Made by a program: the position numbers and the translations under genes. Of a stretch of DNA of 38,384 bases, positions 19,350 to 28,168 are shown in pieces. The notes under the pieces are model-generated. The model did not search any database. It was not told the origin of the DNA and was given only the letters and a program-made list of their open reading frames with translations. How positions within the stretch are numbered: the first letter of the stretch is position 1; each line of letters opens with the position of its first letter. This DNA comes from Rhodospirillaceae bacterium. Its GTDB lineage: Bacteria; Pseudomonadota; Alphaproteobacteria; UBA828. The DNA lies in contig JABIXB010000213.1 of NCBI GenBank assembly GCA_018666805.1, positions 1-38,384 of the forward strand, read 5' to 3'.

Positions 19350-20381
19350 TTATATTTTCGCCAAATATTTTACCGGATTGACCGGCTTGCCGTTGCGCCG
19401 CAATTCGAAATGGGCCTGCGGCGAGGAGACATTTCCCGTGCTGCCGGCGCGGGAGATGATCTGCCCGCGCTTTACCTGATCGCCGCGCGCGACCAGGAGG
19501 ATTTCATTATGGGCATAGGCGCTGATCCAGCCGCCGGCATGGCGGATGAGGAGAAGGTTGCCGTAGCCCGGCAGCTCGTTTCCGGCATAGGCGACGACGC
19601 CGTTCTCGGTGGCGCGCAGCGGTGCGCCCGAGGGTACGGCAAAGTTAATGCCGTCATTGTGCAGACCACCCTCCTTGGGGCCGAAACTCGACAGCATGCG
19701 GCCCTCCGCCGGCCAGAGAAAATATTTACTGGCGCGCGGCGGTGGCTTGGCGGGCAGGCCCTTCGATGCCCGCTTGGGAGCCGGCACGGCGGGCTTGGTT
19801 TCCGCCACATCTACGCTTTTGCTGGCTTGTGGCACGGCGCCCGGCAGGCGCAAGCGCTGGCCGACGACCAGGCGATAGGGCGACGGAATGGCATTGGCCC
19901 GCACCATCGCGCTCATATCGACACCATAATGCTGCGACAGGCCATAGAGGGTTTCGCCGGGGCGCACGGTGTGGAAACGCGCGATCGGCAGGCGAATGGC
20001 CTGACCGATGAGTAGCCTATAGGGCGGTTTCAGCCGGTTGGCGTGAATGATATCGCGCACGCCGACATTGTGGCGGCGCGACAGGGCGTAGACCGTATCC
20101 CCTGCCCGCACCCGCACCGAGCCTTCGGCCGAAATTGATTCCGTCGCAGTCTGTTTGGTTTGGGCCGGCTTTGCCCGAGGGAGCGGTACTGCGTGATCGG
20201 CGGCCTCGGCGCGTGCCTGGGTTTGCGGCTTGTCCTGGGGTTTGGATAGCGCCGCGGTTTGCCCAGACGACGAGCCGCCCCGCACCACGGGCGCCGGCGC
20301 CTGGTAACAAGCCGCCAACAGAAATACCGAAGCAGCGAGCGCCGCTCCGCCGCTCCACATCACGCGCCGTTTCAAGAGCAT
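19350..20381 (-). CDS. nlpD: NlpD-like murein hydrolase activator: lipoprotein with two LysM and a degenerate M23 domain
   Basis: NlpD-type proteins bind peptidoglycan and activate septal amidases. From the ATG at 20381 (MLLKRRVMWSGG) the protein is 343 aa; this start gives a charged n-region before the lipobox LLAAC. Two LysM domains follow (RAGDTVYALSRRHNVG and RPGETLYGLSQHYGVD). The C-terminal M23/LytM domain has lost zinc-binding residues: NDGIN where active enzymes have HxGxD, and PQAHF where they have PHxHF. This predicts an activator rather than an endopeptidase. It ends surE-pcm-nlpD, the same order as in enterobacteria. A TTG at 20417 is an alternative, less likely start. Confidence 0.88.
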   Translation of the reverse strand: MLLKRRVMWSGGAALAASVFLLAACYQAPAPVVRGGSSSGQTAALSKPQDKPQTQARAEAADHAVPLPRAKPAQTKQTATESISAEGSVRVRAGDTVYALSRRHNVGVRDIIHANRLKPPYRLLIGQAIRLPIARFHTVRPGETLYGLSQHYGVDMSAMVRANAIPSPYRLVVGQRLRLPGAVPQASKSVDVAETKPAVPAPKRASKGLPAKPPPRASKYFLWPAEGRMLSSFGPKEGGLHNDGINFAVPSGAPLRATENGVVAYAGNELPGYGNLLLIRHAGGWISAYAHNEILLVARGDQVKRGQIISRAGSTGNVSSPQAHFELRRNGKPVNPVKYLAKI

Positions 20382-20451
20382 TATAAAAGTGTAGTCGAGC
20401 GGCCCGGCGTGTATCAACGGCCCGCGCTCTGATTGCGTACCAAGCCCTTGC

Positions 20452-21102
20452 TCAGCCGCCCTCTGCCGCCGCCGGCATGCCGTTTAACAAAGGCACGAAG
20501 CGGGCGTCCATGAGCGCTTCGCGTTCGACTCCGTCGGCCGTGCGGCGCAGGCGGACGACCTTTTGCTCGCGCCCGCTTTCGGCGATCGGCAGGATCATCA
20601 CCCCGCCCTCGCGCAATTGCGCCAATAACACATCGGGCATCATCGCCGCCTGAGCCGTGACGATGATGCGGTCGAACGGTGCCTGCTGAGGCCAGCCCTG
20701 GCTGCCGTCACCGATCTGAAGGACAATATTGCTAAGGCGTAATTCGGCGAAACGCGCTTCGGCTTCCTTGGCCAGCGTGCGGTGCCGTTCAATGGTGTAG
20801 AGACGGCGGCACAGGTGAGACAATATCGCCGCCTGATAGCCGGAGCCGGTGCCGATTTCGAGCACTTTCATGCGCGGCCCCAGTTCCAGTGCCGCCGTCA
20901 TTTCGGCAACGATTTGCGGCTGGCTAATGGTCTGGCCGGCGTCGATGGGGAGGGTGATATTTTCGTAGGCCTGATCCTGAAACGCCTCGGGCACGAACAG
21001 TTCGCGCGGCACGCGCTCCATGGCGGATAGGACGCCGGTATCGGAGACGCCCTGTTTGCGCAACTCCATCAACAGGCGGATTTTACGCGCGTCACCGTTC
21101 AA
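20452..21102 (-). CDS. pcm: protein-L-isoaspartate O-methyltransferase
   Basis: Pcm methylates isoaspartyl residues in ageing proteins with SAM and starts their repair. The 216-aa length is normal. The SAM motif VLEIGTGSGYQAAIL (near residue 80), QTISQPQIVAEM, and the later FDRIIVTAQAA are seen. The start is a TTG that overlaps the surE stop codon as TTGA, so translation is probably coupled to surE. Confidence 0.95.
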   Translation of the reverse strand: MNGDARKIRLLMELRKQGVSDTGVLSAMERVPRELFVPEAFQDQAYENITLPIDAGQTISQPQIVAEMTAALELGPRMKVLEIGTGSGYQAAILSHLCRRLYTIERHRTLAKEAEARFAELRLSNIVLQIGDGSQGWPQQAPFDRIIVTAQAAMMPDVLLAQLREGGVMILPIAESGREQKVVRLRRTADGVEREALMDARFVPLLNGMPAAAEGG

Positions 21103-21854
21103 GGAAATACCTTACTGAGTGTCTTTAGGCTGGGCCGGTGGGTCAGGTCGAGATGGAGCGGCGTAATCGCGACATAGCCGTCATCGACGCTGCGCAAATC
21201 CGTGCCACGCGCGCCATGCACTTCGCCGACTTCATCCTGACCGATCCAATAATAGGTTCGCCCGCGTGGGTCGATGCGCTCCTCATAGGCGTCGCCCACT
21301 TCATGCTCGCCCTGCCTGCTCGCACGAATACCACGCACCTGGGCCGCCGGCAGATCGGGGAAATTAACGTTTATCAGAACGTTCTTGGGCCAGCCTTGTT
21401 TCAGCAGCGCACGTACCGTCTTCACGCCCCATTGTTCCGCCGTTTTCCACCTGATGCGCCCGCCATCTTCATAAACCTGGCTGAGCGCGATTGACGGTAC
21501 GCCCAAAAGCGTCGCTTCCATGGCCGCCGCGATGGTGCCGGAATAAGTCACATCCTCACCGATATTACCGCCCCGATTAACGCCCGAAAGCACCAGATCG
21601 GGCCGCATGCCGGCCATCACTTTATGGAGCGCAAGATAAACGCTGTCGGTCGGCGTGCCGTTGACGGCCCAGCGCCGCGTCGAAATGCGGCGCAGGCTCA
21701 ACGGGCGGTGCAGCGTGAGCGAATGGGACGCGGCGCTTTGCTCGGTCTCGGGCGCCACCACCCAGACATCCTTGCTGAGTGTCCGCGCAATGCGCTCAAG
21801 CGCCTTCAGGCCCGGCGCCAAAATACCGTCATCATTAGAAATTAGAATACGCAT
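21099..21854 (-). CDS. surE: 5'/3'-nucleotidase SurE
   Basis: SurE is a metal-dependent nucleoside-monophosphate phosphatase linked to stress survival. The 251-aa protein shows the active-site start MRILISNDDGILAPGL, the block SGVNRGGNIGEDVTYSGT, and the conserved VNGTPTDSVYLAL. Its ATG is only 3 bases from the palindromic element; the outward end of that element supplies the AGGGGG that serves as the likely ribosome binding site, 8 bases upstream. Confidence 0.96.
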   Translation of the reverse strand: MRILISNDDGILAPGLKALERIARTLSKDVWVVAPETEQSAASHSLTLHRPLSLRRISTRRWAVNGTPTDSVYLALHKVMAGMRPDLVLSGVNRGGNIGEDVTYSGTIAAAMEATLLGVPSIALSQVYEDGGRIRWKTAEQWGVKTVRALLKQGWPKNVLINVNFPDLPAAQVRGIRASRQGEHEVGDAYEERIDPRGRTYYWIGQDEVGEVHGARGTDLRSVDDGYVAITPLHLDLTHRPSLKTLSKVFP

Positions 21855-21857
21855 ATT

Positions 21858-21892
21858 TAGTGCCCCCTATCATAGTTCAGTGGCACGTAGGA
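21858..21892 (+). repeat. left terminal inverted repeat of the palindromic element
   Basis: This copy begins TAGTGCCCCCTATCATAG and is the reverse complement of 22091-22125 except at 21881 and 21884. Confidence 0.92.
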
Positions 21893-21986
21893 TCGCGTTT
21901 CCCGTTTCCTCGGCAGGAGGGGGCGCGAAGGCGATGTGGGCGCATCGGAAAGCGTTCCCGACGCCCCGAGGGAGCGGGAAACGCGA
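21893..21986. repeat. first internal stem-loop of the element
   Basis: Arms 21893-21913 (TCGCGTTTCCCG...) and 21966-21986 (...CGGGAAACGCGA) match at 19 of 21 positions. A smaller hairpin CGATG/CATCG lies in the 52-base loop. Confidence 0.85.
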
Positions 21987-21999
21987 CCCAACGGGCGGC

Positions 22000-22086
22000 G
22001 CTCGGAGCCCCCCGGACGTCGTCGCGCGCCACTTGCGATGCCTCGGCATCGCGGCGCGCCGAGCTCCTTGCCGGAAACCTCCGAGC
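22000..22086. repeat. second internal stem-loop of the element
   Basis: The outer arms GCTCGGAG (22000-22007) and CTCCGAGC (22079-22086) pair perfectly. The apex is the perfect GCGATGCC-TC-GGCATCGC at 22035-22052, with GC-rich partial pairing between. Confidence 0.8.
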
Positions 22087-22090
22087 ACCG

Positions 22091-22125
22091 TCCTACGTAC
22101 CGCTGAACTATGATAGGGGGCACTA
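22091..22125 (-). repeat. right terminal inverted repeat of the palindromic element
   Basis: This is the mirror copy of 21858-21892, 33 of 35 matching. Its outermost three bases form the TAG stop codon of serS. Confidence 0.92.
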
Positions 22126-23391
22126 TGCTATGCGCTCCATCCCGCCCATGCGGTCGCGCAAGACTTCCGGCACGGTAATCGAGCCATCGGCGTTTTGGTA
22201 ATTTTCCAAAACGGCGACAAGGGTACGCCCGACAGCCAAGCCGGAGCCGTTCAGCGTGTGGACGAACTCGGTGCCTTTGGCGCCGCTCGGGCGAAAGCGC
22301 CCGCTCATGCGCCGCGCCTGGAAATCACCGCAATTGGAGCAGCTCGAAATTTCGCGGTAAGTATCCTGGCCTGGCAGCCAGACCTCGATATCGTAGGTCT
22401 TGCGCGCCGAAAATCCCAAATCGCCGGTCGACAACACCACAGTTCGGTAGGAGAGATCGAGGCGGCGCAAGACCTCCTCGGCGCAATTAGTCATGCGCTC
22501 ATGTTCAGCGTCGGACTCATTGGGATGCGCGATGCTGACCATCTCGACCTTGCCGAATTGATGTTGGCGGATCATGCCGCGCGTATCCTTGCCGGCGGCC
22601 CCCGCCTCGGCACGAAAACAAGGCGTATAGGCGGTGAAGCGCAACGGCAAATCCGCTTCCGCCAATATCTCGCCGGCGACAAGATTGGTAAGCGGCATCT
22701 CGGCCGTTGGAATCAGCCAGTAATCATCAACGGTCTTGAACAGGTCTTCAGCGAATTTCGGCAGATTTCCGGTGCCGAAAGCAGCCTGCTCGCGCACCAG
22801 GATGGGCGGCGCCACTTCGGTATAGCCGTATTCGCCGGTGTGCAGATCGAGCATAAACCCGGCCAACGCGCGCTCAAGACGGGCCAGGGCGCCGGACAGC
22901 ACGACAAAGCGCGCGCCCGATATTTTCGCCGCGCGCTCGAAGTCCATCAGGGCGAGCGCCTCACCGAGCTCAAAATGCTGCTTCGCCTCGCCGGCTATTT
23001 TGGGCTTTTCACCCCAGCGCCGAATCTCGACATTGTCGCCCTCATCGACGCCCTCCGGCACGCCCTCGGCCGGCATGTTGGGAAAAGCGGCCAGTGCTGT
23101 TTTTAGTGCCTCGCCATGACCGCGCTCTTCGAGCTCAAGTTTCTGGAACGCCTCTTTCAAGCCTTGCGCTGCCGCCATTTCCTCGGCTGCATCCTCGCCG
23201 CGCGATTTGGCCGCGCCGATCGCCTTCGACGCCTCGTTGCGCTGGCGCTGCAAATCTTGAAGTTCGGTCTGTGCGGCGCGGCGGGTTGCGTCGAGCGCGA
23301 TCAATTGCGCCGCCGAAGCGTCCATGCCGCGCAGCTTCAGGCCGCCATCAAAAGCCTCGGGGTTTTCGCGAATCCATTTAATGTCGAACAT
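22123..23391 (-). CDS. serS: serine--tRNA ligase
   Basis: SerS charges tRNA-Ser (and tRNA-Sec where present) with serine. The 422-aa class II synthetase has the N-terminal coiled-coil arm (about 25-105, with [19 protein letters not shown]), motif 2 [21 protein letters not shown], and motif 3 [20 protein letters not shown]. It follows tatC on the same strand, with 82 bases between. Its stop codon TAG lies at the very border of the palindromic element. Confidence 0.97.
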   Translation of the reverse strand: MFDIKWIRENPEAFDGGLKLRGMDASAAQLIALDATRRAAQTELQDLQRQRNEASKAIGAAKSRGEDAAEEMAAAQGLKEAFQKLELEERGHGEALKTALAAFPNMPAEGVPEGVDEGDNVEIRRWGEKPKIAGEAKQHFELGEALALMDFERAAKISGARFVVLSGALARLERALAGFMLDLHTGEYGYTEVAPPILVREQAAFGTGNLPKFAEDLFKTVDDYWLIPTAEMPLTNLVAGEILAEADLPLRFTAYTPCFRAEAGAAGKDTRGMIRQHQFGKVEMVSIAHPNESDAEHERMTNCAEEVLRRLDLSYRTVVLSTGDLGFSARKTYDIEVWLPGQDTYREISSCSNCGDFQARRMSGRFRPSGAKGTEFVHTLNGSGLAVGRTLVAVLENYQNADGSITVPEVLRDRMGGMERIA

Positions 23392-23473
23392 TGTTCAACC
23401 ATATGTCGTTCTAGAGCAGAATTTTCGTGCGCTTCTTTTAACCGAGGCGCGGCTCAGGCGAAAGCCCAGCCGA

Positions 23474-24343
23474 TCAATCGCGGCCGAAATTGAAATCCGT
23501 TTCTTCAGAATCATCATCCTGGGCGAGGATGGCATCAAGCTCGGCCATTTCCGCTTCTTCCTCGGCACGTTTTTTGGCCCGCTTCTTCTCCACACCCTTG
23601 ACCAGGAAGATCGAGATTTCATAGAGGAGAAGCATCGGAACGCCGAGACCGACCTGGCTGACCAGATCCGGTGGCGTCAACGCGGCGGCGGCGATAAAGA
23701 CGATGATAATGGCGTATTTACGCTTGGCCCTCAGCCCGGAAGAGGAAACGATGCCGACACGGCCCATCAGGGTCAGCATCACCGGCAGTTGGAAACAGAT
23801 GCCGAAGGCGAAAATCAGCTTGATCACGAGCGAAAGATACTCGTTCATTTTAGGCAATAATTCGGTCGGGATTTCGCCGCCCGCGCCGGCGGTCTGGAAG
23901 CCGACGAAGAAACTCCACGCCTGCGGAAAGATCAGGTAATAGACCAGCGCGGCGCCGGCGAAGAACAGAACTGGCGTGACGATCAGAAACGGCGCCAAGG
24001 CGCCTTTTTCATTTTTATAAAGGCCGGGTGCGACAAACAGCCAAAATTGGATAGCAATAAACGGAAAGGTGATGAACAGGGCGCCATAGAAGGCGATTTT
24101 GAGCTCGGTGAAGAACGCCTCGAGCAGACTGGTATAGACCACCTTGGCGTCGTAACCGGCGTCCTCCATGGCTATTTTTAACGGCTCGACGAGGAAATTA
24201 AAGATGTCGTTGGCAACAAAAAAGCAGCCGATAAAGGCGACGATCACCACGATCACGACATAGAGCAGGCGCTGGCGCACCTCGCTCAGATGCGACACCA
24301 ACGGCGCTCGGCTTTGCTCTATATTCTCTGCTTGTTCTGCCAC
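23474..24343 (-). CDS. tatC: twin-arginine translocase subunit TatC
   Basis: TatC is the receptor for twin-arginine signal peptides in the inner membrane. The 289-aa protein shows six membrane helices and the family motifs [12 protein letters not shown] at the N-terminus, [29 protein letters not shown], and [12 protein letters not shown]. It starts with GTG 3 bases after the tatB stop. The C-terminal tail is charged ([16 protein letters not shown]) and longer than in E. coli TatC. Confidence 0.96.
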   Translation of the reverse strand: MAEQAENIEQSRAPLVSHLSEVRQRLLYVVIVVIVAFIGCFFVANDIFNFLVEPLKIAMEDAGYDAKVVYTSLLEAFFTELKIAFYGALFITFPFIAIQFWLFVAPGLYKNEKGALAPFLIVTPVLFFAGAALVYYLIFPQAWSFFVGFQTAGAGGEIPTELLPKMNEYLSLVIKLIFAFGICFQLPVMLTLMGRVGIVSSSGLRAKRKYAIIIVFIAAAALTPPDLVSQVGLGVPMLLLYEISIFLVKGVEKKRAKKRAEEEAEMAELDAILAQDDDSEETDFNFGRD

Positions 24344-24346
24344 GGC

Positions 24347-24751
24347 TTAGGCGTTCGCGCTATTCTCTTGGCCATCGCTCGGCTTGGGCGTGCCGCCATC
24401 CGACGTTTCGCCTGCCGGCTCGTTCACGCTGCCGTCTGAATCGACCTTCAAGACAGTGGTGTCCTTGGTCGCCGCGTCCATATCACTCTTGACCGCTGCC
24501 GCTTGATCGCCCAGATCGCGCTTTGCATCGTTTAATTCGCGGTTGGCTTCTTCGATCTCTTTCTTGACCGCATCCATTTCACTGTAATCGGCAGCATCCT
24601 CGATCGAACGCTGGAAATCGCGCGCATAGGCACTGGCCTTGCCACGCCATTTGCCGACCGTGCGCAGAACTTTGGGCAGCTCCTTCGGGCCAACCACCAC
24701 AATGGCGATCCCCATGACGATCAATATCTCTGTCCAGCCAATATCTAACAT
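24347..24751 (-). CDS. tatB: Sec-independent translocase subunit TatB
   Basis: TatB forms the substrate-binding complex with TatC. The 134-aa protein begins MLDIGWTEILIVMGIAIVVVGPKELPKVLRTVGKW, with the Glu in the first helix and the GPKELP hinge typical of TatB, then an amphipathic helix and a charged, probably unstructured C-terminus. It sits between tatA and tatC. Confidence 0.94.
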   Translation of the reverse strand: MLDIGWTEILIVMGIAIVVVGPKELPKVLRTVGKWRGKASAYARDFQRSIEDAADYSEMDAVKKEIEEANRELNDAKRDLGDQAAAVKSDMDAATKDTTVLKVDSDGSVNEPAGETSDGGTPKPSDGQENSANA

Positions 24752-24823
24752 GATGCTCGCCGCAATAGACGCGGCCGTCGATCTCCCTTAATCGCTGAGC
24801 TTCGAGGCGCTTGGGTTGAGCTG

Positions 24824-25108
24824 TTAACCCTTTGCGGCTTCGTCTTTTTTCGCGCTGCCGGCATCCACTGAGGCATCCACTGAGGCATTTTCTGAGTTGA
24901 TCGCCTTGGCGTCCCCTTCGCCACTCTCAGCTGGCTTCTCGCTGGCGCTCGGCTGAGCCGGCTCGCCCGTTTCGCCGTCTTTCATGCCCGCCTTGAAGCT
25001 TTTGATTCCCTTGGCAAAATCGCCCATGACCCGAGGGATTTTACCCGCTCCGAACACCAACACGACTACCAGAACGATCAGCACAATTTGCCAAATTCCA
25101 AACGTCAT
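24824..25108 (-). CDS. tatA: Sec-independent translocase subunit TatA
   Basis: TatA oligomers form the passage for folded proteins. The 94-aa protein starts MTFGIWQIVLIVLVVVLVFG with the hinge FGAGKIPRVMGDFAKGIKSFK, the expected TatA pattern. The C-terminal tail contains a short tandem repeat (ASVDASVDAG) encoded by a duplicated ATCCACTGAGGC unit. A GGGAG lies about 9 bases before the ATG. It heads tatA-tatB-tatC-serS. Confidence 0.95.
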   Translation of the reverse strand: MTFGIWQIVLIVLVVVLVFGAGKIPRVMGDFAKGIKSFKAGMKDGETGEPAQPSASEKPAESGEGDAKAINSENASVDASVDAGSAKKDEAAKG

Positions 25109-25209
25109 TCAGGTACACTCCCAATCCTAGATTCTAAATTCCCGAGGGCCGCAATTAACCAAAATTTTCGTGTGGCGCCGCAACGCTAGCGGCTAAGTGC
25201 GGCCATTGG

Positions 25210-26286
25210 CTACATTTCCTGACTTGCAGGGAACACAAAACTACGCGCTGGGTCAAGCCGAATGCGCACCCTTTTCCCGGCTTTCCACAGAGCGCCGTTA
25301 TCGCTCCTGGCCGTCAAAGGCTGTTCGGTGCCATTAACCTTCAATCGCAACAAGCTGACCGGGCCAAGCAGGTGGCTTTCGACAATTTCAGCCGCGACGC
25401 CATCTCCCTCTGGACCGGACGCCGGTGCCAGCTCAAGGCCTTCGGGGCGAACGAAGACGCGCACTCGGCAGCCATCCTGAAGCGGCGCTTCGAGCGGCCC
25501 AAGCGGCGTCTCGACCATACCGCCCTGCATCGTGCCCTCAATAACGTTCACATCGCCGAAAAATGAGGCGGCGAAGGCGCTTTCCGGCTGCTCATAGAGC
25601 TCAGCCGCGGTTCCCGACTGGACGATCGCGCCGTCCCGCATAAGGGCGATGCGGTCGGCCATCAACATCGCTTCTTCGGCATCGTGGGTAACCAGCAGGG
25701 TGGCGACAGATAACTCGCGCAGCACATCCAACGTGTCGTTGCGCACCCGGTCGCGCAGGCGCCGGTCGAGGCCGGAAAATGGCTCATCAAGCAGCATCAC
25801 CACCGGGCGTGGCGCCAACGCACGCGCCAAGGCGACCCGTTGCTGTTCGCCACCCGAGAGAACATGGGGGAAATCCTGGGCGTAGCCGTCAACGCCGAGA
25901 CGGCTAAGCAGCTCCATTGCCACGCCGCGCTTGGCCGCTTTGTCGCCCTCACGCACGCCGAAGGCGACATTGTCGATCACACGCAAATGCGGAAACAGAG
26001 CATAGTCCTGGAACATCAGGCCGACGCGGCGGTGCTCGGGCGGCACCGAGAAGCCGGGCCGGGCAACCTCCTTGCCGGCAATTTCAACGCGCCCCTCCTG
26101 GATCGGCTCGAGCCCGGCGGCAACGCGGAGAGTGGTGGATTTGCCGCAGCCCGAAGGCCCCAACAGACAGACAATTTCACCGCGCGCGATATCGAGGCTG
26201 AGACCGCGCAGCACCGGTTCGCGGCCGTAGCGGTGGCTCACCGCCTCAATCCTGAGGCCGGGCGTGATGTTGTTTTCCACGCTCAT
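25210..26286 (-). CDS. ABC transporter ATP-binding protein, iron(III) type (FbpC-like)
   Basis: This is the ATPase of an importer. The 358-aa protein has Walker A LLGPSGCGKSTTLR, Q-loop MFQDYALFPHLRV, signature LSGGEQQRVALARAL, Walker B VVMLLDEPFSGLD, H-loop LVTHDAEEA, and a C-terminal TOBE-like domain (VRPEGLELAP). The closest family by appearance is FbpC/PotA-type. It overlaps the permease stop by 4 bases (ATGA). With the upstream Fur-like box, ferric iron is the probable substrate; the binding protein is not encoded here. Confidence 0.85.
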   Translation of the reverse strand: MSVENNITPGLRIEAVSHRYGREPVLRGLSLDIARGEIVCLLGPSGCGKSTTLRVAAGLEPIQEGRVEIAGKEVARPGFSVPPEHRRVGLMFQDYALFPHLRVIDNVAFGVREGDKAAKRGVAMELLSRLGVDGYAQDFPHVLSGGEQQRVALARALAPRPVVMLLDEPFSGLDRRLRDRVRNDTLDVLRELSVATLLVTHDAEEAMLMADRIALMRDGAIVQSGTAAELYEQPESAFAASFFGDVNVIEGTMQGGMVETPLGPLEAPLQDGCRVRVFVRPEGLELAPASGPEGDGVAAEIVESHLLGPVSLLRLKVNGTEQPLTARSDNGALWKAGKRVRIRLDPARSFVFPASQEM

Positions 26287-28016
26287 ACCCGCACCTCTCC
26301 CTGTGCGCGGCCCGGTCGGGCGCGCGAAATGGCAAGGCTGAGCAGCGCCACCGGAATGAGACCGGCTGCGACAATCGCCAGAGCTGGCGCCGCGGCGGCG
26401 CGCAATTGCTCATCGGAAGCGAGTTCAAAGGCCCGCACCGCCAAGGTGTTGAAATCGAACGGCCGCAATATAAGCGTCGCCGGCAGTTCTTTCATCACAT
26501 CGACAAAGACCAGTAAACCCGCTGTTAGAAGGCTGGGCGAGATGATCGGCACGTGGACGCGCGCCACCGTCGCCGCCGGCCCCATGCCAAGCGTGCGCGC
26601 AACGCCATCCATTGCCGGCGTTACTTTGGCCAGGCTGGCGTCCACCGTGTTGAGAGATACCGCGAGAAATCGAACCACATAGGCAAACATAAGGGCCGTG
26701 ATCGTGCCGCTCAAGAGAAGGCCGCTGGAAACGCCGAATGAAGCGCGCAACCAACTATCGAGCGTATTGTCTACCCATGCCAAAGGCACCAGCACGCCGA
26801 CGGCGATCACCGAGCCGGGCACCGCATAGCCGAGCCCGGCGATACGCGCCGCCCCCCTGGCAACCGGATGGGGATTGAGGCGCACGCCGTAAGCCAGCAG
26901 CAGTGCGACGAAAACCGCAATCGCCGCCGCACCGGCGGCCAGCATCAGACTGTTGGCGGTATGCCACCAGAGCCGCCCACCCGAGCTCCCGCCGGCCTCT
27001 TCTCCCACGGTTTCAAAGAGCCATATCAGCAATTGGCCGCCGGGCAACAGGAAGCCGAGAATAATTGGCAGTGCGCAGGCGAGAATTGCTAAAGCCGCCC
27101 AGCCGCCGCGCAAGGAATAGCGCGGCAATTCGCGGTAGCGCCTGGAGGTATGGTGGAATTGCGCCCGGCCGCGCGTCAAACGCTCGCCGACGAGTAAGAT
27201 AAAGACGAAGGCGAGCAGGATTGCCGCCAATTGCGCCGCCGCCGCCGCATCGCCAAGGCCGAACCAGGTGCGGTAGATACCAGTGGTAAAGGTCGCCACG
27301 CCGAAATGCTGCACCGCGCCAAAATCGCTCAAGGTTTCCATCAGCGCCAGCGCGATTCCGGTGGCGATGGCCGGCCGAGCCAGGGGCAAGGCGATCGAGG
27401 TAAAACTGCGCCACGGGCCGCGTCCGAGCGTACGGCCGATTTCGATCACGCACACCGATTGCTCGAGAAAAGCGGCGCGCGCCAGCATGTAAACGTAGGG
27501 ATATAGGACAAAGGCGAGAACGCCCGCCGCGCCGCCGACCGAGCGAATATTGGGAAACCAATAATCGGCGCGCGACCAGCCGAACCAATCGCGCAGGCCC
27601 GTCTGCACCGGCCCGGCATAATCGAGCATACCGGCATAGCTGTAGGCGATGGCGTAGGCCGGCACGGCGAGCGGCAGCAACAATCCCCACTCGAGCAACG
27701 CCCGGCCGGGAAAGCGGCACATGGTGACGAGCCAGGCCGTGCCAACGCCGAGCACGAACACGCCAATACCGACGCCAAACACGAGCCACAGGGTATTGAT
27801 CACATAGGAGACGAGGACCGTGTCGGCCAGATGGCGCCAGACTTCACCGGCGGGCACGAACACATGGCCGAAAACCACCAAAATTGGTACCGCGACCAGA
27901 AGCGCAACAAATATAGCCAGTGCACTCCAGCCACGCATATTTTGCCCGCGCGAACGGGAGATCCACGAAAATCGTCGTAGCGCGGCAGCACCGGCGCTCA
28001 GATTTATTTCGGACAT
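26283..28016 (-). CDS. ABC transporter permease, iron(III) type (FbpB-like)
   Basis: The 577-aa permease is a fusion of two membrane domains of about six helices each, as in FbpB/SfuB. Each half carries an EAA-like loop: GRTLGRGPWRSFTSIALPLARPAI and ARTLGMGPAATVARVHVPIISPS. The start is placed at the ATG 28016 (MSEINLSAGAAALRRF); the ORF-track start at 28034 is a TTG. Neither has a strong ribosome binding site. It is coupled to the ATPase gene by a 4-base overlap. The pair separates tatA from scpB, which are adjacent in the related chromosomes I recall. Confidence 0.85.
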   Translation of the reverse strand: MSEINLSAGAAALRRFSWISRSRGQNMRGWSALAIFVALLVAVPILVVFGHVFVPAGEVWRHLADTVLVSYVINTLWLVFGVGIGVFVLGVGTAWLVTMCRFPGRALLEWGLLLPLAVPAYAIAYSYAGMLDYAGPVQTGLRDWFGWSRADYWFPNIRSVGGAAGVLAFVLYPYVYMLARAAFLEQSVCVIEIGRTLGRGPWRSFTSIALPLARPAIATGIALALMETLSDFGAVQHFGVATFTTGIYRTWFGLGDAAAAAQLAAILLAFVFILLVGERLTRGRAQFHHTSRRYRELPRYSLRGGWAALAILACALPIILGFLLPGGQLLIWLFETVGEEAGGSSGGRLWWHTANSLMLAAGAAAIAVFVALLLAYGVRLNPHPVARGAARIAGLGYAVPGSVIAVGVLVPLAWVDNTLDSWLRASFGVSSGLLLSGTITALMFAYVVRFLAVSLNTVDASLAKVTPAMDGVARTLGMGPAATVARVHVPIISPSLLTAGLLVFVDVMKELPATLILRPFDFNTLAVRAFELASDEQLRAAAAPALAIVAAGLIPVALLSLAISRARPGRAQGEVRV

Positions 28017-28153
28017 GCCGGTTTCACACGCCAAACAAGCGAGCCTTGCGCCGAACGGGCAGGTAGCCAGCGCCGAGCGGGCGGATAAATGGTGACTAAA
28101 CTCATGATGTGCTGGATCGCGGGTTGAACGGTTCCGTCAGGCAATAATGCAAT

Positions 28154-28168
28154 TGCAAATCATTATCA
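28154..28168. promoter_or_regulatory. Fur-type operator upstream of the iron-type ABC operon
   Basis: TGCAAATCATTATCA matches the 7-1-7 Fur core TGATAATnATTATCA at 12 of 14 specified positions. It lies about 140 bases before the permease start, in the 270-base gap between scpB and the permease. It implies iron-dependent repression of the ABC operon; a related Fur-family regulator could be the actual binder. Confidence 0.65.

Larger units (their letters stand above)
21858..22125. mobile_element. 268-bp MITE-like palindromic element between serS and surE
   Basis: The element is bounded by 35-base terminal inverted repeats that match at 33 of 35 positions. Both ends start TAGTGCCCCCTATCATAG read inward, and TA at each border could be a TA target duplication as in Tc1/mariner or IS630-type insertions (inference). 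Inside, two further inverted repeats form separate arms, so the strand could fold as a three-way cloverleaf. It encodes no credible protein: the ORFs called on both strands begin MPPIIVQ and end NYDRGH simply because the ends are mirror images. It fits exactly between the serS stop and the surE start. Confidence 0.8.

Noticed and set aside
21857-22201. ORFs on both strands (88 aa minus, 113 aa plus, 72 aa minus) in the serS-surE gap
   Set aside because: They share the same start and end residues because the DNA is palindromic; there is no recognisable domain or coding pattern.
27013-27789. 258-aa Arg-rich ORF inside the permease gene
   Set aside because: The translation is Arg-rich and low in family likeness, and lies in another frame of a clearly recognised permease.
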